Origin: Parabacteroides sp. PF5-9
GTDB taxonomy: Bacteria; Bacteroidota; Bacteroidia; Bacteroidales; Tannerellaceae
Assembly: GCF_029893105.1 (NCBI RefSeq)
Contig: NZ_JARXWG010000005.1
Span: 62,001-126,000 of the forward strand
DNA: 64,000 nt
Reading direction: 5' to 3'
In this document: in pieces, positions 53,647 through 63,900 of the stretch
How the letters are laid out: each line of letters starts with the position of its first letter
Position numbering within the stretch: position 1 is the first letter of the stretch
The notes under the pieces: generated by a model
Told to the model about the DNA's origin: nothing
Database searches by the model: none
The model's input: only the letters and a program-made list of their open reading frames with translations
Position numbers and translations under genes: made by a program

Positions 53647-54141
53647 TTATCGGTTTCCCAATTCGATCACTTCCAAATCTTTGATCTGTGATCCATCAAT
53701 CGCAAAACGAATGAGCGTGCGAACCTGATGAAAACCACTCTTTCCTACAGCACCGGGATTCATATAAAGACAATTCAACGACTTATCGAACATAACTTTC
53801 AGAATATGCGAATGTCCTGTTATAAACAGATTGGGACGGGTATCATAAAGATCTTTTCGTATCTCCGGATTATATCGCCCCGGATAACCACCGATATGTG
53901 TCATCATCACCTTCACCTCTTCCGCATAAAAATGAAGAATTTTAGGATATTGCTGCCTGATTCCCTGCCCATCGATATTGCCATAAACCGCTCGTAAAGG
54001 TTTAATGGCAGCCAATCGTGCAGCCAGATGTGCCGAACCGATATCACCGGCATGCCATATTTCATCACAAGAGTCAAAATAAGTTTTGTATTTATCATCC
54101 CACCAGGCATGGGTATCCGAAAGAAGGCCTATCCGAAGCAT
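53647..54141 (-). CDS. YfcE/MJ0936-type metallophosphoesterase
   Basis: The ATG at 54141 gives 164 residues (MLRIGLLSDTHAWWDDKY); the longer frame to 54189 would run through the -7 box. Motifs are SDTH, HAGDIG, VYGNID, MTHIGG and TGHSH, the standard calcineurin-like set. It probably hydrolyses phosphodiesters. It converges with the membrane Nudix-like gene, leaving a single base between their stops. Confidence 0.92.
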   Translation of the reverse strand: MLRIGLLSDTHAWWDDKYKTYFDSCDEIWHAGDIGSAHLAARLAAIKPLRAVYGNIDGQGIRQQYPKILHFYAEEVKVMMTHIGGYPGRYNPEIRKDLYDTRPNLFITGHSHILKVMFDKSLNCLYMNPGAVGKSGFHQVRTLIRFAIDGSQIKDLEVIELGNR

Positions 54142-54162
54142 ATCAGTTTTATTCGTTTGATG

Positions 54163-54170
54163 CAAAGATA
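54163..54170 (-). promoter_or_regulatory. -7 box for the phosphoesterase gene
   Basis: TATCTTTG on the minus strand, 22 bases before the ATG at 54141, which supports that start. Confidence 0.6.
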
Positions 54171-54220
54171 AAATTAAATCATTCCACAATAAACAACGTC
54201 TCTATTTAGTTTTAAGTATA

Positions 54221-54228
54221 TATCTTTA
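54221..54228 (+). promoter_or_regulatory. -7 box for ppk1
   Basis: TATCTTTA is one base off TAnnTTTG and lies 22 bases before the ATG at 54250. Confidence 0.45.
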
Positions 54229-54249
54229 CCCTTTCAACGCACGCAAATA

Positions 54250-56322
54250 ATGATGGAGAATTTCTACAGATATTTTAAACGGGATATCAGTTGGTTATCA
54301 TTCAACTACAGAGTCTTGCTTGAAGCAGAAGATGATACGCTTCCAATCTATGAACGGATTCGTTTTTTATCTATTTATTCTTCTAACCTCGAAGAATTCT
54401 ATGAGATCCGTGTCGCCGAGCACCGGGGAGTGATCATGAAAAAGAACCTCTCCGAGGAAAGTGATCCGGAAGCTGAGAAGGTGCTTGCCGCTATCACCCA
54501 GGAAGTCAACCGACAGCAACGGGAATACTATCGCATCTTTTCGGAAAAGATCTTGCCCGATCTGAATAAACACAATATCTATCTGTATCAGGACAGTATA
54601 CCGGAAGAGTTTCATAAAATATATATTCAAAACTTCTTTAATGAAGAAGTCTTTCCTTTTCTGGCACCCGTTATGATACAAGCCGGAGATATCCGAACGT
54701 TTATCCGTGACCGACGGCTATACCTTGTGGTGCGAATGGTGAAAAAGAAAAACATAGACAAAAATGATTCGCCTGAATATCATTATGCCTTAATGAAAAT
54801 CCCTCATGCGAAAGTCCCTCGTTTCATAAACCTCCCCTCTCACAACGGACGGTTTTACATCATGTTTATTGATGATATTATCCGGGCCAACCTCTCTAGT
54901 ATATTCCCGGGCTATCAGATAGATAGTTGTTATAGCATTAAAATATCAAGAGATGCCGATATCTATCTGGATGATGAGAAAGTACCGGATATCGCAGAAA
55001 GTATCCGTCAGAAAGTCAACAAACGCAAAGTAGGAGATCTGAGCCGTTTTATGTACGATCAGGCGATGCCCGACGACTTTCTTGCTTTCATCTGTAACGC
55101 TTTCGGCATCGAAAAAGATGATCTGGTGGTAGGAGGACGTTACCTGAATCTACAGGACTTAAGCAAATTACCCAATCCGTCGGGTCAATCTTTAGAACAA
55201 CAAATCCCTGTTCCGATGCGCGTTCCTTTCCTGGACGAGATGAAATCGGTGATGAAAGCGATCAGGAAAAGAGATATCTTATTACATTTTCCGTATCAGT
55301 CGTTCGATTATCTATTGCGATTTATTATGGAAGCGGCTTTCGACCCTAAGGTCAAAGCGATCAAAATTACGCAATATCGTGTAGCCGAGAATTCTGCCGT
55401 AATTAATGCGTTGATCAGCGCTGCACAAAATGGGAAAAAGGTAACTGTTTTCGTCGAACTCAAAGCCCGTTTTGATGAAGAGAACAACCTCTATACAGCC
55501 GAGCGAATGAAACAGGCTGGCATTCGGATCATCTACAGTATCCCCGGATTAAAAGTGCATGCCAAAGTAGCCCTTATCCTGAGAAATGAAGAAGAAAACG
55601 GAAATAAAGGGAAAAACTATGCGTATTTGAGTACCGGAAATTTCAATGAAAAAACAGCCAAGATTTACTCAGATATGGCTCTCTTAACCAAAAACCCGGA
55701 TATCATTGCTGATATTCAAAAAGTGTTCACCACGCTGGAAGGTCATCCGACCGATGGACTATTCAAACATTTATTGGTCGCCCGTTTTAACATGGTATCC
55801 GAGCTCCAACGTATGATCCAGCAGGAAATCGAACATGTCCGGCAAGGACGAAAAGGACGGATTATACTGAAAATGAATGGGCTTCACGATCAAAAGATGA
55901 TCAACGCACTTTATCACGCCAGTGAAAACGGTGTGGAAATCGATCTGATTGTGCGTGGGATCTGTTGCCTGGTACCCAATCAACCTTATAGCCAAAATAT
56001 CAAAGTTACCCGGATCGTCGACCTGTTTCTGGAGCACGCCCGTGTCTGGTATTTTTATAATGACGGGAAAAAGGATCTGTACCTCACATCAGCCGACTGG
56101 ATGCGTCGTAACCTGAACAGGCGTATCGAGACAGCCTTTCCGATTCTCGACCAGACAATCAAAAAAAGGATTATCCATATCCTCGACCTTCAATTAAAAG
56201 ACAATGTGAAAGCCTGTTTTATTGATGAAGAATTGCATAACAACTTTAAACGAGATAACAATCCCGTCAAAACCCGTTCACAACTGGCTATTTACGACTA
56301 TTTAAAATCAGAGGAAATATAA
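54250..56322 (+). CDS. ppk1: Polyphosphate kinase 1
   Basis: The 690-residue enzyme makes polyphosphate from ATP. Its four domains are in order: an N-terminal helical part with RDISWLSFNYRVL and SSNLEEFYEIRV, a head domain, and two phospholipase D-like catalytic domains. The phospho-accepting histidine is H437 in GLKVHAKVALIL; the second one lies in the LEHARVWYF region. YLSTGNFNEKTA is intact. Length is normal. The 3' end overlaps the convergent RNA methylase gene by 15 bases. Confidence 0.96.
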   Translation: MMENFYRYFKRDISWLSFNYRVLLEAEDDTLPIYERIRFLSIYSSNLEEFYEIRVAEHRGVIMKKNLSEESDPEAEKVLAAITQEVNRQQREYYRIFSEKILPDLNKHNIYLYQDSIPEEFHKIYIQNFFNEEVFPFLAPVMIQAGDIRTFIRDRRLYLVVRMVKKKNIDKNDSPEYHYALMKIPHAKVPRFINLPSHNGRFYIMFIDDIIRANLSSIFPGYQIDSCYSIKISRDADIYLDDEKVPDIAESIRQKVNKRKVGDLSRFMYDQAMPDDFLAFICNAFGIEKDDLVVGGRYLNLQDLSKLPNPSGQSLEQQIPVPMRVPFLDEMKSVMKAIRKRDILLHFPYQSFDYLLRFIMEAAFDPKVKAIKITQYRVAENSAVINALISAAQNGKKVTVFVELKARFDEENNLYTAERMKQAGIRIIYSIPGLKVHAKVALILRNEEENGNKGKNYAYLSTGNFNEKTAKIYSDMALLTKNPDIIADIQKVFTTLEGHPTDGLFKHLLVARFNMVSELQRMIQQEIEHVRQGRKGRIILKMNGLHDQKMINALYHASENGVEIDLIVRGICCLVPNQPYSQNIKVTRIVDLFLEHARVWYFYNDGKKDLYLTSADWMRRNLNRRIETAFPILDQTIKKRIIHILDLQLKDNVKACFIDEELHNNFKRDNNPVKTRSQLAIYDYLKSEEI

Positions 56323-57687
56323 CGACGGGATCTTTTCCGGCAAATGTCCCGAACGTATCCGCCATTCCTGCGGATAAAGGTTGTTACTCCTGTTAACCAG
56401 ATGTTTGACAAAACCTAAAGGTTGTTGCTCGTAAGTCAATAAAACATATCCTTTTCCGATCTCTTCGGGCAAAACAACCGATTCTTTTCTCAAAAAACGG
56501 ATAGCCTGTTCCCATTCAAGCTCCTGAGAAGGGAAAGAGGATCGGTCAAAAGCCGTACTTAACGCCAATCCATGTATTGGCACACAATCTTTCCCTTTCA
56601 CCTCCCCCAGCGGTACACCCGCCGACACGATCTTTAAACGATCGGCCAATTGACTATAAATCTCCATAAAACCCGAAGGGATAGCGACTAACGCCTCTTT
56701 CCGGTTTTCGATCTGAAACCTGTCTGCATTCAATAGCCAATCCGTTATCCCGGAAGGGATAATCGTTTTATTCTTTGTCTTCCTGTTTTTATTTTTCCGA
56801 ACGGAAACCGGTCCGTCAGTTTTTTGCAAAACCGCCAGAAAGAAACCTTCTCCTCTGACTTTATGCGGAAAAAAGCGATAAACCGGATTGGCGTATTTGA
56901 GAGGTCCTGCCACCGCCCAATCCGAAGGAAAAGATACCGGAAGCACCTCTGCCCCCAACTCCTCCCGGATATACCGGATATTCTCTTCATTCTCTTCAAC
57001 ATTAAACGTACAGGTACTATAAACCAACAACCCGCCGGGTTTTAACGCTTCCCAGATATCATGGATAATCCTGCGCTGACGGGCAGCACATAAATCGACA
57101 TTGTTTACACTCCACTCTTTGATGCTCTCGGGGTCTTTACGGAACATCCCTTCACCCGAGCAAGGAAGATCTGCTACAATCAGATCGAATAGATGACTCA
57201 TTTCGCCGATCTCTGCCGGATCGTTATTCAGTACAATCGTATCGGGAGATCCCCATTTAGATATGTTTTCAGCAAGAATATAACTTCGGCTACGAATCAC
57301 TTCATTACTGACCAACAGGCTGTTTTCGGGTAAAAGTGCTGCCAGATGAGTCGATTTACCACCCGGGGCAGCACATAAGTCGAGACAAACAACAGGTTCG
57401 GTGATATAGGCGCGTATCACCTGTTCAAGAAACATAGAAGAAGCCTCCTGTACATAATATCCTCCGGCATGAAACAACGGATCAAAAGTAAAAGCCAAAC
57501 GTTCCGGTAGATAAAAACCTGTTTCACTCCACACCACTTTTTCCGATAAAGAGAACTCTTCAGATAGCTTATCTCTGTTCAAACGAATACTGACAGGAGA
57601 GTCTTCGTGTAAAGCATTTTCCAACGAATCATAATCGGCACCCAACAGCGCCTTGGTACGACGAATAAAATCAGGAGGAAGAATCAT
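56308..57687 (-). CDS. RsmF/RsmB-like rRNA cytosine-C5 methyltransferase
   Basis: I chose the ATG at 57687 (459 residues, MILPPDFIRRTKALLG); the open frame starts at a TTG at 57708. The SAM core has CLDLCAAPGGKSTHLA, the catalytic PCSGEGMF and YSTCTFNVEENE. A C-terminal domain with FLAVLQKT and a PUA-like end follows. This is the NOL1/NOP2/Sun group, closest to RsmF (m5C1407 of 16S) in size and Bacteroidetes annotations. Substrate position is inferred. It is divergent from the RsmI-like gene. Confidence 0.88.
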   Translation of the reverse strand: MILPPDFIRRTKALLGADYDSLENALHEDSPVSIRLNRDKLSEEFSLSEKVVWSETGFYLPERLAFTFDPLFHAGGYYVQEASSMFLEQVIRAYITEPVVCLDLCAAPGGKSTHLAALLPENSLLVSNEVIRSRSYILAENISKWGSPDTIVLNNDPAEIGEMSHLFDLIVADLPCSGEGMFRKDPESIKEWSVNNVDLCAARQRRIIHDIWEALKPGGLLVYSTCTFNVEENEENIRYIREELGAEVLPVSFPSDWAVAGPLKYANPVYRFFPHKVRGEGFFLAVLQKTDGPVSVRKNKNRKTKNKTIIPSGITDWLLNADRFQIENRKEALVAIPSGFMEIYSQLADRLKIVSAGVPLGEVKGKDCVPIHGLALSTAFDRSSFPSQELEWEQAIRFLRKESVVLPEEIGKGYVLLTYEQQPLGFVKHLVNRSNNLYPQEWRIRSGHLPEKIPSLYFL

Positions 57688-57714
57688 CTTTTCTGTTGTT
57701 TCAGGCAAAAATAC

Positions 57715-57722
57715 TACATTTG
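57715..57722 (+). promoter_or_regulatory. -7 box for the RsmI-like gene
   Basis: TACATTTG, 16 bases before the ATG at 57738. The upstream in-frame Met at 57696 lies before the box and is rejected. Confidence 0.55.
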
Positions 57723-57737
57723 CAGAAAAGTAACGGT

Positions 57738-58442
57738 ATGCAAGCTTCTCTTTTCCTTATCCCTGTCACTTTAGGGGATACCCCCCACCACAAAGTGCTT
57801 CCCGAATATAACAGGGAAATTATTCTGCAAATCAAACATTTTATTGTGGAGAATGTGCGCACAGCCCGGCGCTTCTTGAAAAAGACAGACCCATCTATTG
57901 TCATTGACGAACTGACTTTTTACGAATTAAATAAACACACTTCACCCGAACAGGTATCGGGTTATCTGAGCCCTCTGAGCAGAGGAGAGCATGTAGGTGT
58001 CATCTCAGAGGCCGGATGTCCGGCCATCGCGGATCCCGGCGCAGATGTCGTCGCGATTGCACAGAAGAAAAAATACCCTGTCGTGCCCCTTGTCGGCCCC
58101 TCCTCGCTCCTCCTTGCTTTAATGGCATCCGGTTTCAACGGACAAAGTTTTGCCTTTCATGGGTATTTGCCGATCGACCCCACCGAACGGGTGCAGATGA
58201 TCAAAAAACTGGAAGGGCGCATCTATTCGGAGAATCAGACACAGCTTTTCATTGAAACGCCTTATCGCAACAACAAACTGATAGAAGAGTTGATTCGAAC
58301 CTGCCGGCCGTCGACCAAATTATGTATCGCTTCCGATATCACTTGTGAAGAGGAGTACATCCAGACACGTCCGGTAAAAGATTGGACAAACAAAATCCCC
58401 GATCTGAATAAGAAACCGACCATTTTCCTCGTTTATAAATAA
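57738..58442 (+). CDS. RsmI-like SAM-dependent methyltransferase
   Basis: The 234-residue protein belongs to the tetrapyrrole-methylase fold. Motifs are FLIPVTLGDT, VISEAGCPAIADPGADVV, VVPLVGPSSLLLALMASG and FHGYLP. It is related to RsmI (2'-O-methylation of C1402 in 16S rRNA) but lacks its C-terminal HTH and has a shortened N-terminus; the family is common in Bacteroidetes. The acetyltransferase gene follows 16 bases after its stop. Confidence 0.85.
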   Translation: MQASLFLIPVTLGDTPHHKVLPEYNREIILQIKHFIVENVRTARRFLKKTDPSIVIDELTFYELNKHTSPEQVSGYLSPLSRGEHVGVISEAGCPAIADPGADVVAIAQKKKYPVVPLVGPSSLLLALMASGFNGQSFAFHGYLPIDPTERVQMIKKLEGRIYSENQTQLFIETPYRNNKLIEELIRTCRPSTKLCIASDITCEEEYIQTRPVKDWTNKIPDLNKKPTIFLVYK

Positions 58443-58457
58443 AAGACAATATAAACT

Positions 58458-59027
58458 ATGTATCAGGCACACGAAACAGCAGTGATCGATCCGGGATGTA
58501 AAATAGGAGATGGAACACGCATCTGGCACTTCACGCATATTATGACCGGTGCGGTAGTCGGCAATAACTGCAATATCGGTCAGAATGTTGTTGTCTCTCC
58601 CGAAGTGATTCTGGGGAATAATGTCAAAATACAAAATAATGTATCGGTATATACCGGTGTGATCTGTGAAGATGACGTATTTCTGGGACCCAGTTGCGTC
58701 TTTACCAATATACTGAACCCGCGCAGTGCAATCAGCCGGAAAGGAGAATATCTTCGGACCCATGTACGAAAAGGAGCATCGATCGGAGCAAATGCAACTA
58801 TCCTCTGCGGACATACGATCGGAGAATATGCTTTAATCGGAGCAGGATCGGTCGTCACCAAAGAGGTTCTGCCTTATGCGCTGGTTATCGGAAACCCGGC
58901 AAAACAGGTCGGCTGGGTCAGCGAAGCCGGCTACCGGTTAATATTCAATGAAGAGAACCTGGCCATCTGCCCCGAAACAGGCGAGCAATACCAACTAAAA
59001 GACAATACGATCATTAAATTAACGTGA
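58458..59027 (+). CDS. Left-handed beta-helix sugar N-acetyltransferase (WbpD/WlbB-like)
   Basis: The 189-residue protein is built of hexapeptide repeats (I-G-X4 units: [31 protein letters not shown]). A His-containing catalytic loop [19 protein letters not shown] and [12 protein letters not shown] match the WbpD/WlbB group, which acetylate 3-amino-sugar nucleotides for surface polysaccharide. The donor is probably acetyl-CoA. No other sugar genes are near, so the pathway is not shown. Confidence 0.88.
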   Translation: MYQAHETAVIDPGCKIGDGTRIWHFTHIMTGAVVGNNCNIGQNVVVSPEVILGNNVKIQNNVSVYTGVICEDDVFLGPSCVFTNILNPRSAISRKGEYLRTHVRKGASIGANATILCGHTIGEYALIGAGSVVTKEVLPYALVIGNPAKQVGWVSEAGYRLIFNEENLAICPETGEQYQLKDNTIIKLT

Positions 59028-59063
59028 ACTATACAACGTATAATCCTATGATTTAGATATTAA

Positions 59064-59903
59064 TCATTTAGCCATCTTCATCAATTCATCAATCACCGCC
59101 TGATCATATCCCATCTCCTGTGCCTTCTCAAAATCGTTTATAGCTGAAGCCTTTTCATATTGCGCCAGTTTGATTTTGCCTCGAAGCACGTATAGCGACG
59201 CTGATGGTTCACTCTCTGCAAAGGCTTTATTCACATCCGCCATCGCACGAGCATTCTTCCCCATCATAAAATAAAGATCCGCCCGCCCTTCGTACAACAA
59301 CCAGTCGCGAGGCTGCTCACTAATCAGATAGTTGTAAATCCGTTCACTATCCTCATAGTTCCCACGCATCTTTTCCAGGATCGCATGTCCCAACCGTCCA
59401 CGTATCGACCGTTCGTTAGCTTGCAACAGTTGATCAAAATCCGCCTCCGCAGCCAGAAAATCCTTCTTTTGTAAATATACCAATCCCCGATAATACAACG
59501 CTTCCTGATGATCAGGTTCGTACAGTAATAATAAGGTATAATCGGCCAACGCCTTATCCGTCTCACCCATCTCGACATACAACGAGGCTCGGTTCTCCAG
59601 TATGGTCGCGTTCTGAGGCTGCCGGCTCAGTGCTGCGGTATAGGATATAAGCGCCTCTGCCCTTTTCCCCTGTCGGCGCTGAATCGTTCCCAGATTTGTC
59701 AATAACGCATAATTAGTCGGATTACCCGGTTCATTACGCATCGCTGCCTTCAGGCTCTCTTCAGCCGAGAACCAGTCTTCCTGCTCTACAAAGGTATAAC
59801 TACGTTCTACCAGTTCCTCATACGTCTGTGCAAAACCGACCTGATGACCGCCCCCTAAAAAAACAACGATACAAAAACAATAGATCCAACGACTTCTTCT
59901 CAT
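59064..59903 (-). CDS. Secreted TPR-repeat protein
   Basis: I chose the ATG at 59903 (279 residues, MRRSRWIYCFCIVVFLGGGHQVGFAQ signal region) because the longer frame begins at a TTG inside the promoter box. About six TPR repeats follow (for example AEALISYTAALSRQPQNATI, ADYTLLLLYEPDHQEALYYRG). It should act as a scaffold in the envelope. No enzyme domain is present. Convergent with the acetyltransferase gene, 36 bases apart. Confidence 0.85.
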   Translation of the reverse strand: MRRSRWIYCFCIVVFLGGGHQVGFAQTYEELVERSYTFVEQEDWFSAEESLKAAMRNEPGNPTNYALLTNLGTIQRRQGKRAEALISYTAALSRQPQNATILENRASLYVEMGETDKALADYTLLLLYEPDHQEALYYRGLVYLQKKDFLAAEADFDQLLQANERSIRGRLGHAILEKMRGNYEDSERIYNYLISEQPRDWLLYEGRADLYFMMGKNARAMADVNKAFAESEPSASLYVLRGKIKLAQYEKASAINDFEKAQEMGYDQAVIDELMKMAK

Positions 59904-59924
59904 ATACTCTACGATAGTGTGGAG

Positions 59925-59932
59925 CAAAACTA
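59925..59932 (-). promoter_or_regulatory. -7 box for the TPR gene
   Basis: TAGTTTTG on the minus strand, 21 bases before the ATG at 59903. It overlaps the TTG at 59927, so that longer start is not used. Confidence 0.5.
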
Positions 59933-60082
59933 CATAATATTTTCACGCTTCTTCTTTGAGATAAAAGAACTTTATAGGTTGATACATTTAATTAACGCAA
60001 ATTTGAGAAAAAGTGAGAAAAACAGACGACTGTCATACTGCGAAAAACAGTTTTTGAAAAGTTCAAAAAAAAGAACAAAGCA

Positions 60083-60112
60083 TTTGCAGGTTTAAAATAA
60101 TTTGTACCTTTG
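60083..60112 (+). promoter_or_regulatory. tRNA-Pro promoter
   Basis: TTTG (60083-60086) and TACCTTTG (60105-60112) are spaced by 18 bases, matching the Bacteroidetes -33/-7 pair. The tRNA starts 15 bases after the -7 box. Confidence 0.75.
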
Positions 60113-60127
60113 CAACCGTATTAAAAA

Positions 60128-60200
60128 CGGGATGTAGCACAGTTGGTAGCGCGCCACGTTCGGGACGTGGAGGTCGGACGTTCGAGTCGTCTCATCCCGA
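60128..60200 (+). tRNA. tRNA-Pro (anticodon CGG)
   Basis: The 73-base gene has a 7-bp acceptor stem (CGGGATG with CATCCCG), an anticodon stem CCACG/CGTGG around TTCGGGA, so CGG, and a T arm with TTCGAGTC. CCA is not encoded. The discriminator is A60200. A promoter lies upstream and a terminator directly after. Confidence 0.95.
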
Positions 60201-60203
60201 CAG

Positions 60204-60238
60204 AAAGGATAAATAGATATGGTATTTATCCTTTTTTT
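60204..60238 (+). terminator. Terminator after tRNA-Pro
   Basis: AAAGGATAAAT pairs perfectly with ATTTATCCTTT around 9 bases, then a T-run to 60238. Confidence 0.88.
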
Positions 60239-60353
60239 ATGCCTTCAATTGTCGGAGTATTCTAATAATTCCGGAACCGATCTGTTTACCTCAATCGACC
60301 GTATCACCTCCCACTTTTATATGTATCCCTTCCTTTTTTTTGCCATACAATTA

Positions 60354-60443
60354 ATCGTCTACCAACTGTTAGACGATTCGGCCACAGTTGGTAGACGATA
60401 GTGAACCAATTGGTAGACGATAGTGACCCAACTGGTAGACGAT
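60354..60443. repeat. 22-bp periodic palindromic array 2
   Basis: GKTAGACGAT occurs at 60368, 60390, 60412 and 60434, exactly 22 bp apart, and an inverted copy opens the array: ATCGTCTACCAACTGT (60354-60369) pairs perfectly with 60384-60399. The spacer often reads AGTGAACCAATTG. Geometry equals array 1 at 48169-48272, except that the inverted copy is at the other end. From 60444 to 60972 no gene is seen; a small stem CTATACAT/ATGTATAG lies at 60503-60524 and long A/T runs follow. Confidence 0.85.
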
Positions 60444-60972
60444 TACCTCGTCAAGACAAAAAAAACAACAGATCCGAATCATTTAAAGAGGGGTTCTGCA
60501 TCCTATACATATATTAATGTATAGCCTTACACCTAAGTTTTTTCTGATAAAATAAATGTATCCTGACTTGTCCGACTTTGTCTGAAAAAAGAAAATCACT
60601 TTCCTCCGGATGGGATTTTTTATATAAGCAGATGGGAATCACAGCGGTATCGCACTTATTTGTTTTTTAGTGTTTCGAAGCCCCTCTTTTTTTTTAATTT
60701 TATAACAAAAAATATGTATTTTTTTTGTTGGTTTGAAAAAAAAACAGGATATTTGGCACAAGAATGAATGGAAAATACCACATAATAGCCTGTTTTTTAT
60801 GGGAGGATTTGACTTCTGCATAAGTCTGAGTTAATAGAAATACCGTTTCTTATTGGCTCTTTTTTATTTTACTTGAGCAGAAACAAGTCTTTTTTGTGTT
60901 GGTTCCATCTGTGAAATAAGTATGAAATATGTGTTTTATAAATCTAATATTAACCTTAAAATCTAAGAACGC

Positions 60973-63900
60973 ATGAGTAACGCGAATTTTTGGAAAAAAG
61001 TGTTTTTGGGAGCTACTTTGTTGCTGTTCTGCTCGGGAACGATCCTGGCAGTCGACAAAGGTCATGCTACTGTAAACGTAGTTGACGGCACTCAACAGGG
61101 CCGTACAGTTACTGTTGTAGTATCAGATGCGATGGGTCCTATTATCGGAGCCAACGTTATGGTCAAAGGTACCACCATCGGTAATATTACCGATATGGAC
61201 GGACGCGCTGTCATTGAAGGTGTGCCGGCCAACGCCACACTGGTAGTATCTTACATCGGTTATGTTGCCCGCGAGGTAGCAGCCGGAAATCAATCAAACA
61301 TCAATGTCACTTTATCAGAGGACACACAAGCCCTGGATGAAGTAGTTGTTGTGGGTTACGGTACACAAGCTAAGAAGGACATTACAGGTTCTGTAGCGGT
61401 GGTAAATACTGAAGACTTGCAGGAGATACCTGTGGCTACAGTTGCTGAAGCTTTACAAGGTAGAGCATCAGGGGTGTACATTCAAACATCAGGAGCTCCA
61501 GGAGCATCCACTTCTATTCGTATTCGTGGGGTTGGGTCAGTAAATGATGCAGCACCTCTAGTCGTTGTAGACGGTGTATCTGGTGCGCCTATGGAATCTG
61601 TGAATCCGAATGACATCGAATCATTACAGATTTTGAAAGATGCTTCTGCAACAGCTATTTATGGAGCAAAAGGTGCGAATGGTGTAATCATCATCACCAC
61701 CAAACAAGGTGATAAAGGTGGTCGCGTTCGCGTATCGTATGACGGATATGTGGGTACGTCTAAAATGGCGAACAGCGGATATGACGTATTGAATGGTTGG
61801 GAAGCGATGGAATTCGAAGCGTTAGGTATGGTGAACTTACGTGACGTAAGAGGTAAAACTCCTGCTGCTCACGCACAGTTCGGTGCATTAAATGACCAAG
61901 ATCAACTTACAATGCCTTATGCTATTAAACCGGCTGGTTATTCAAAAGATCAGATTATTTCTCAATACGGTAGCGTAGATGCATGGGTTGCAGGTTACAA
62001 ACCAAATGGAGGAAGTTCTTTTGCCCGTTCTGCTTATTACCAGATGTTGGAAGACGGTTATTCTGAAGCGGATGCCCGTAAAGGTACTGACTGGTACGAC
62101 TTGGTGACTCAAAGTGGATTTATTCAGGATCACCAGCTTTCTGTATTAGGTGGACATGATAAAGGCTCTTACTCTATGTCAGTTGGTTATTCAAGCCGTG
62201 AAGGTACATTGAAATCTTCTTTCTTTGACCGTTATTCACTGCGTGCAAACAGTACATTCAGTCCGAATAAATACATCACTATTGGTCAGAATACAAACCT
62301 TTCTGTTATGGAAATGGGTGGTGACCGTGGTAACGGTGGTGAAGGTTCTGTTTATGCAAAGACTTATACTATGCAGTCTTGGGTACCTGTATATAACGTA
62401 GGCGGTGATCTTGCCGGATCTCAGGCTACTAATGGTGGTCGTGACGTATCTTCTGTATATATCGCTTCAGAACAAGCTGGAAGCTTTAATAGAAACTTCA
62501 GAGGTCAATCTTCTGTATTTGCTGAAGTAAAACCAATTGATGGTTTAACAGTTAAAACTCAGTTTGCTGCTACACTTCGTGGTGAAAACTATGGTAACTT
62601 CTATCCGGTGACTATTATGCACAATAAAGAAGGCCGTGGAACAAACGAATATACCGAAAGAATGCGTTGGTGGTTTGGCTACCAGTGGACCAACACAATA
62701 GCTTATACAAAAAAGATCAATGAAGATCAGACAATAAGCGTTGTTGCCGGTACGGAAGCATTGAAAGAAAACTTAGGTCGTTGGATTGAAGGTAATCGTA
62801 AAAACTTTGACTTTGAAGATGACCCAAATATGTGGATTTTAAGTAATGGTGGAACAGCGAATATGTCTGCTACAGGTGAAATGAACTCATACACCACTAT
62901 GTTCGGATATTTCGGACGTGCTGACTATTCATATCAAGGTAAATACTTGGTTTCTGCTTCTATTCGTCGTGATGCTTCATCTCGTTTCTCTGAAAAGAAC
63001 CGTTGGGGTACATTCCCTTCTGTCTCTTTAGGATGGCGTATGTCTGACGAAGCGTTTATGGAATCTACCCGTTCTTGGTTAGATGATTTCAAATTGCGTG
63101 CAGGTTACGGAACAACTGGTAACTCTAGTATTGGTGCTTATAACTATGCGTTCCAGTATGGTACAGGTAATAACTATTGGTATTCTATTAATGGTTCTGA
63201 TGCAGGTGTTTATACCGGATACCATGTAACCAACTTAGGTGACGTGAATGCAAAATGGGAAACTGTTAAAACATTAAACCTTGGTTTTGATGCAACAGCA
63301 TTAAATAACAAGTTGACATTAAGTTTGGAATGGTACAACCGTGAAACCAGCGATATGTTGGTGGATGCAAACTGGTCGGCATTGGCAGGTAGCCCAACTA
63401 GACCTAGAGTAAATATCGGTAATATGCGTAACCGCGGTATCGACTTCAGCGTAGGTTATCGTGACAAAATCGGTGATTTGCGTTATAACATCAATGCAAA
63501 CCTTTCTACTTACAGAAATAAAATCACTAAATTAGGTGGTAGCGACTTGTTCGAAGGAACCCGTATCAGTAATATTTCGATTATGCGTGAAGGTCTTCCA
63601 ATGGCTCAGTTCTTTGGATATAAAGTAGTTGGTATTTATAAGAGCGAAGAAGATGTATTGAACTACAAAAACTCAAAAGGTCAAACAATCCTTCCTTACG
63701 GAGCTTCAAGTTTGGAATCTTTAGATCCGAGTCAATATATCGGTCGTTACAAAATGGCTGATATCGATGATGACGGAATGGTAGGTTCTGATGACCGTAC
63801 AGTGATTGGTAACCCGCATCCTGACTTCACTGGTGGTGTGAATATCTCTCTTCAGTATAAAAACTTCGACTTGAGCACATACCTGTATTTCTCTGTAGGT

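Noticed and set aside
60219-60401. 60-residue open frame after tRNA-Pro
   Set aside because: It overlaps the tRNA terminator and the 22-bp array, and its content is explained by these.
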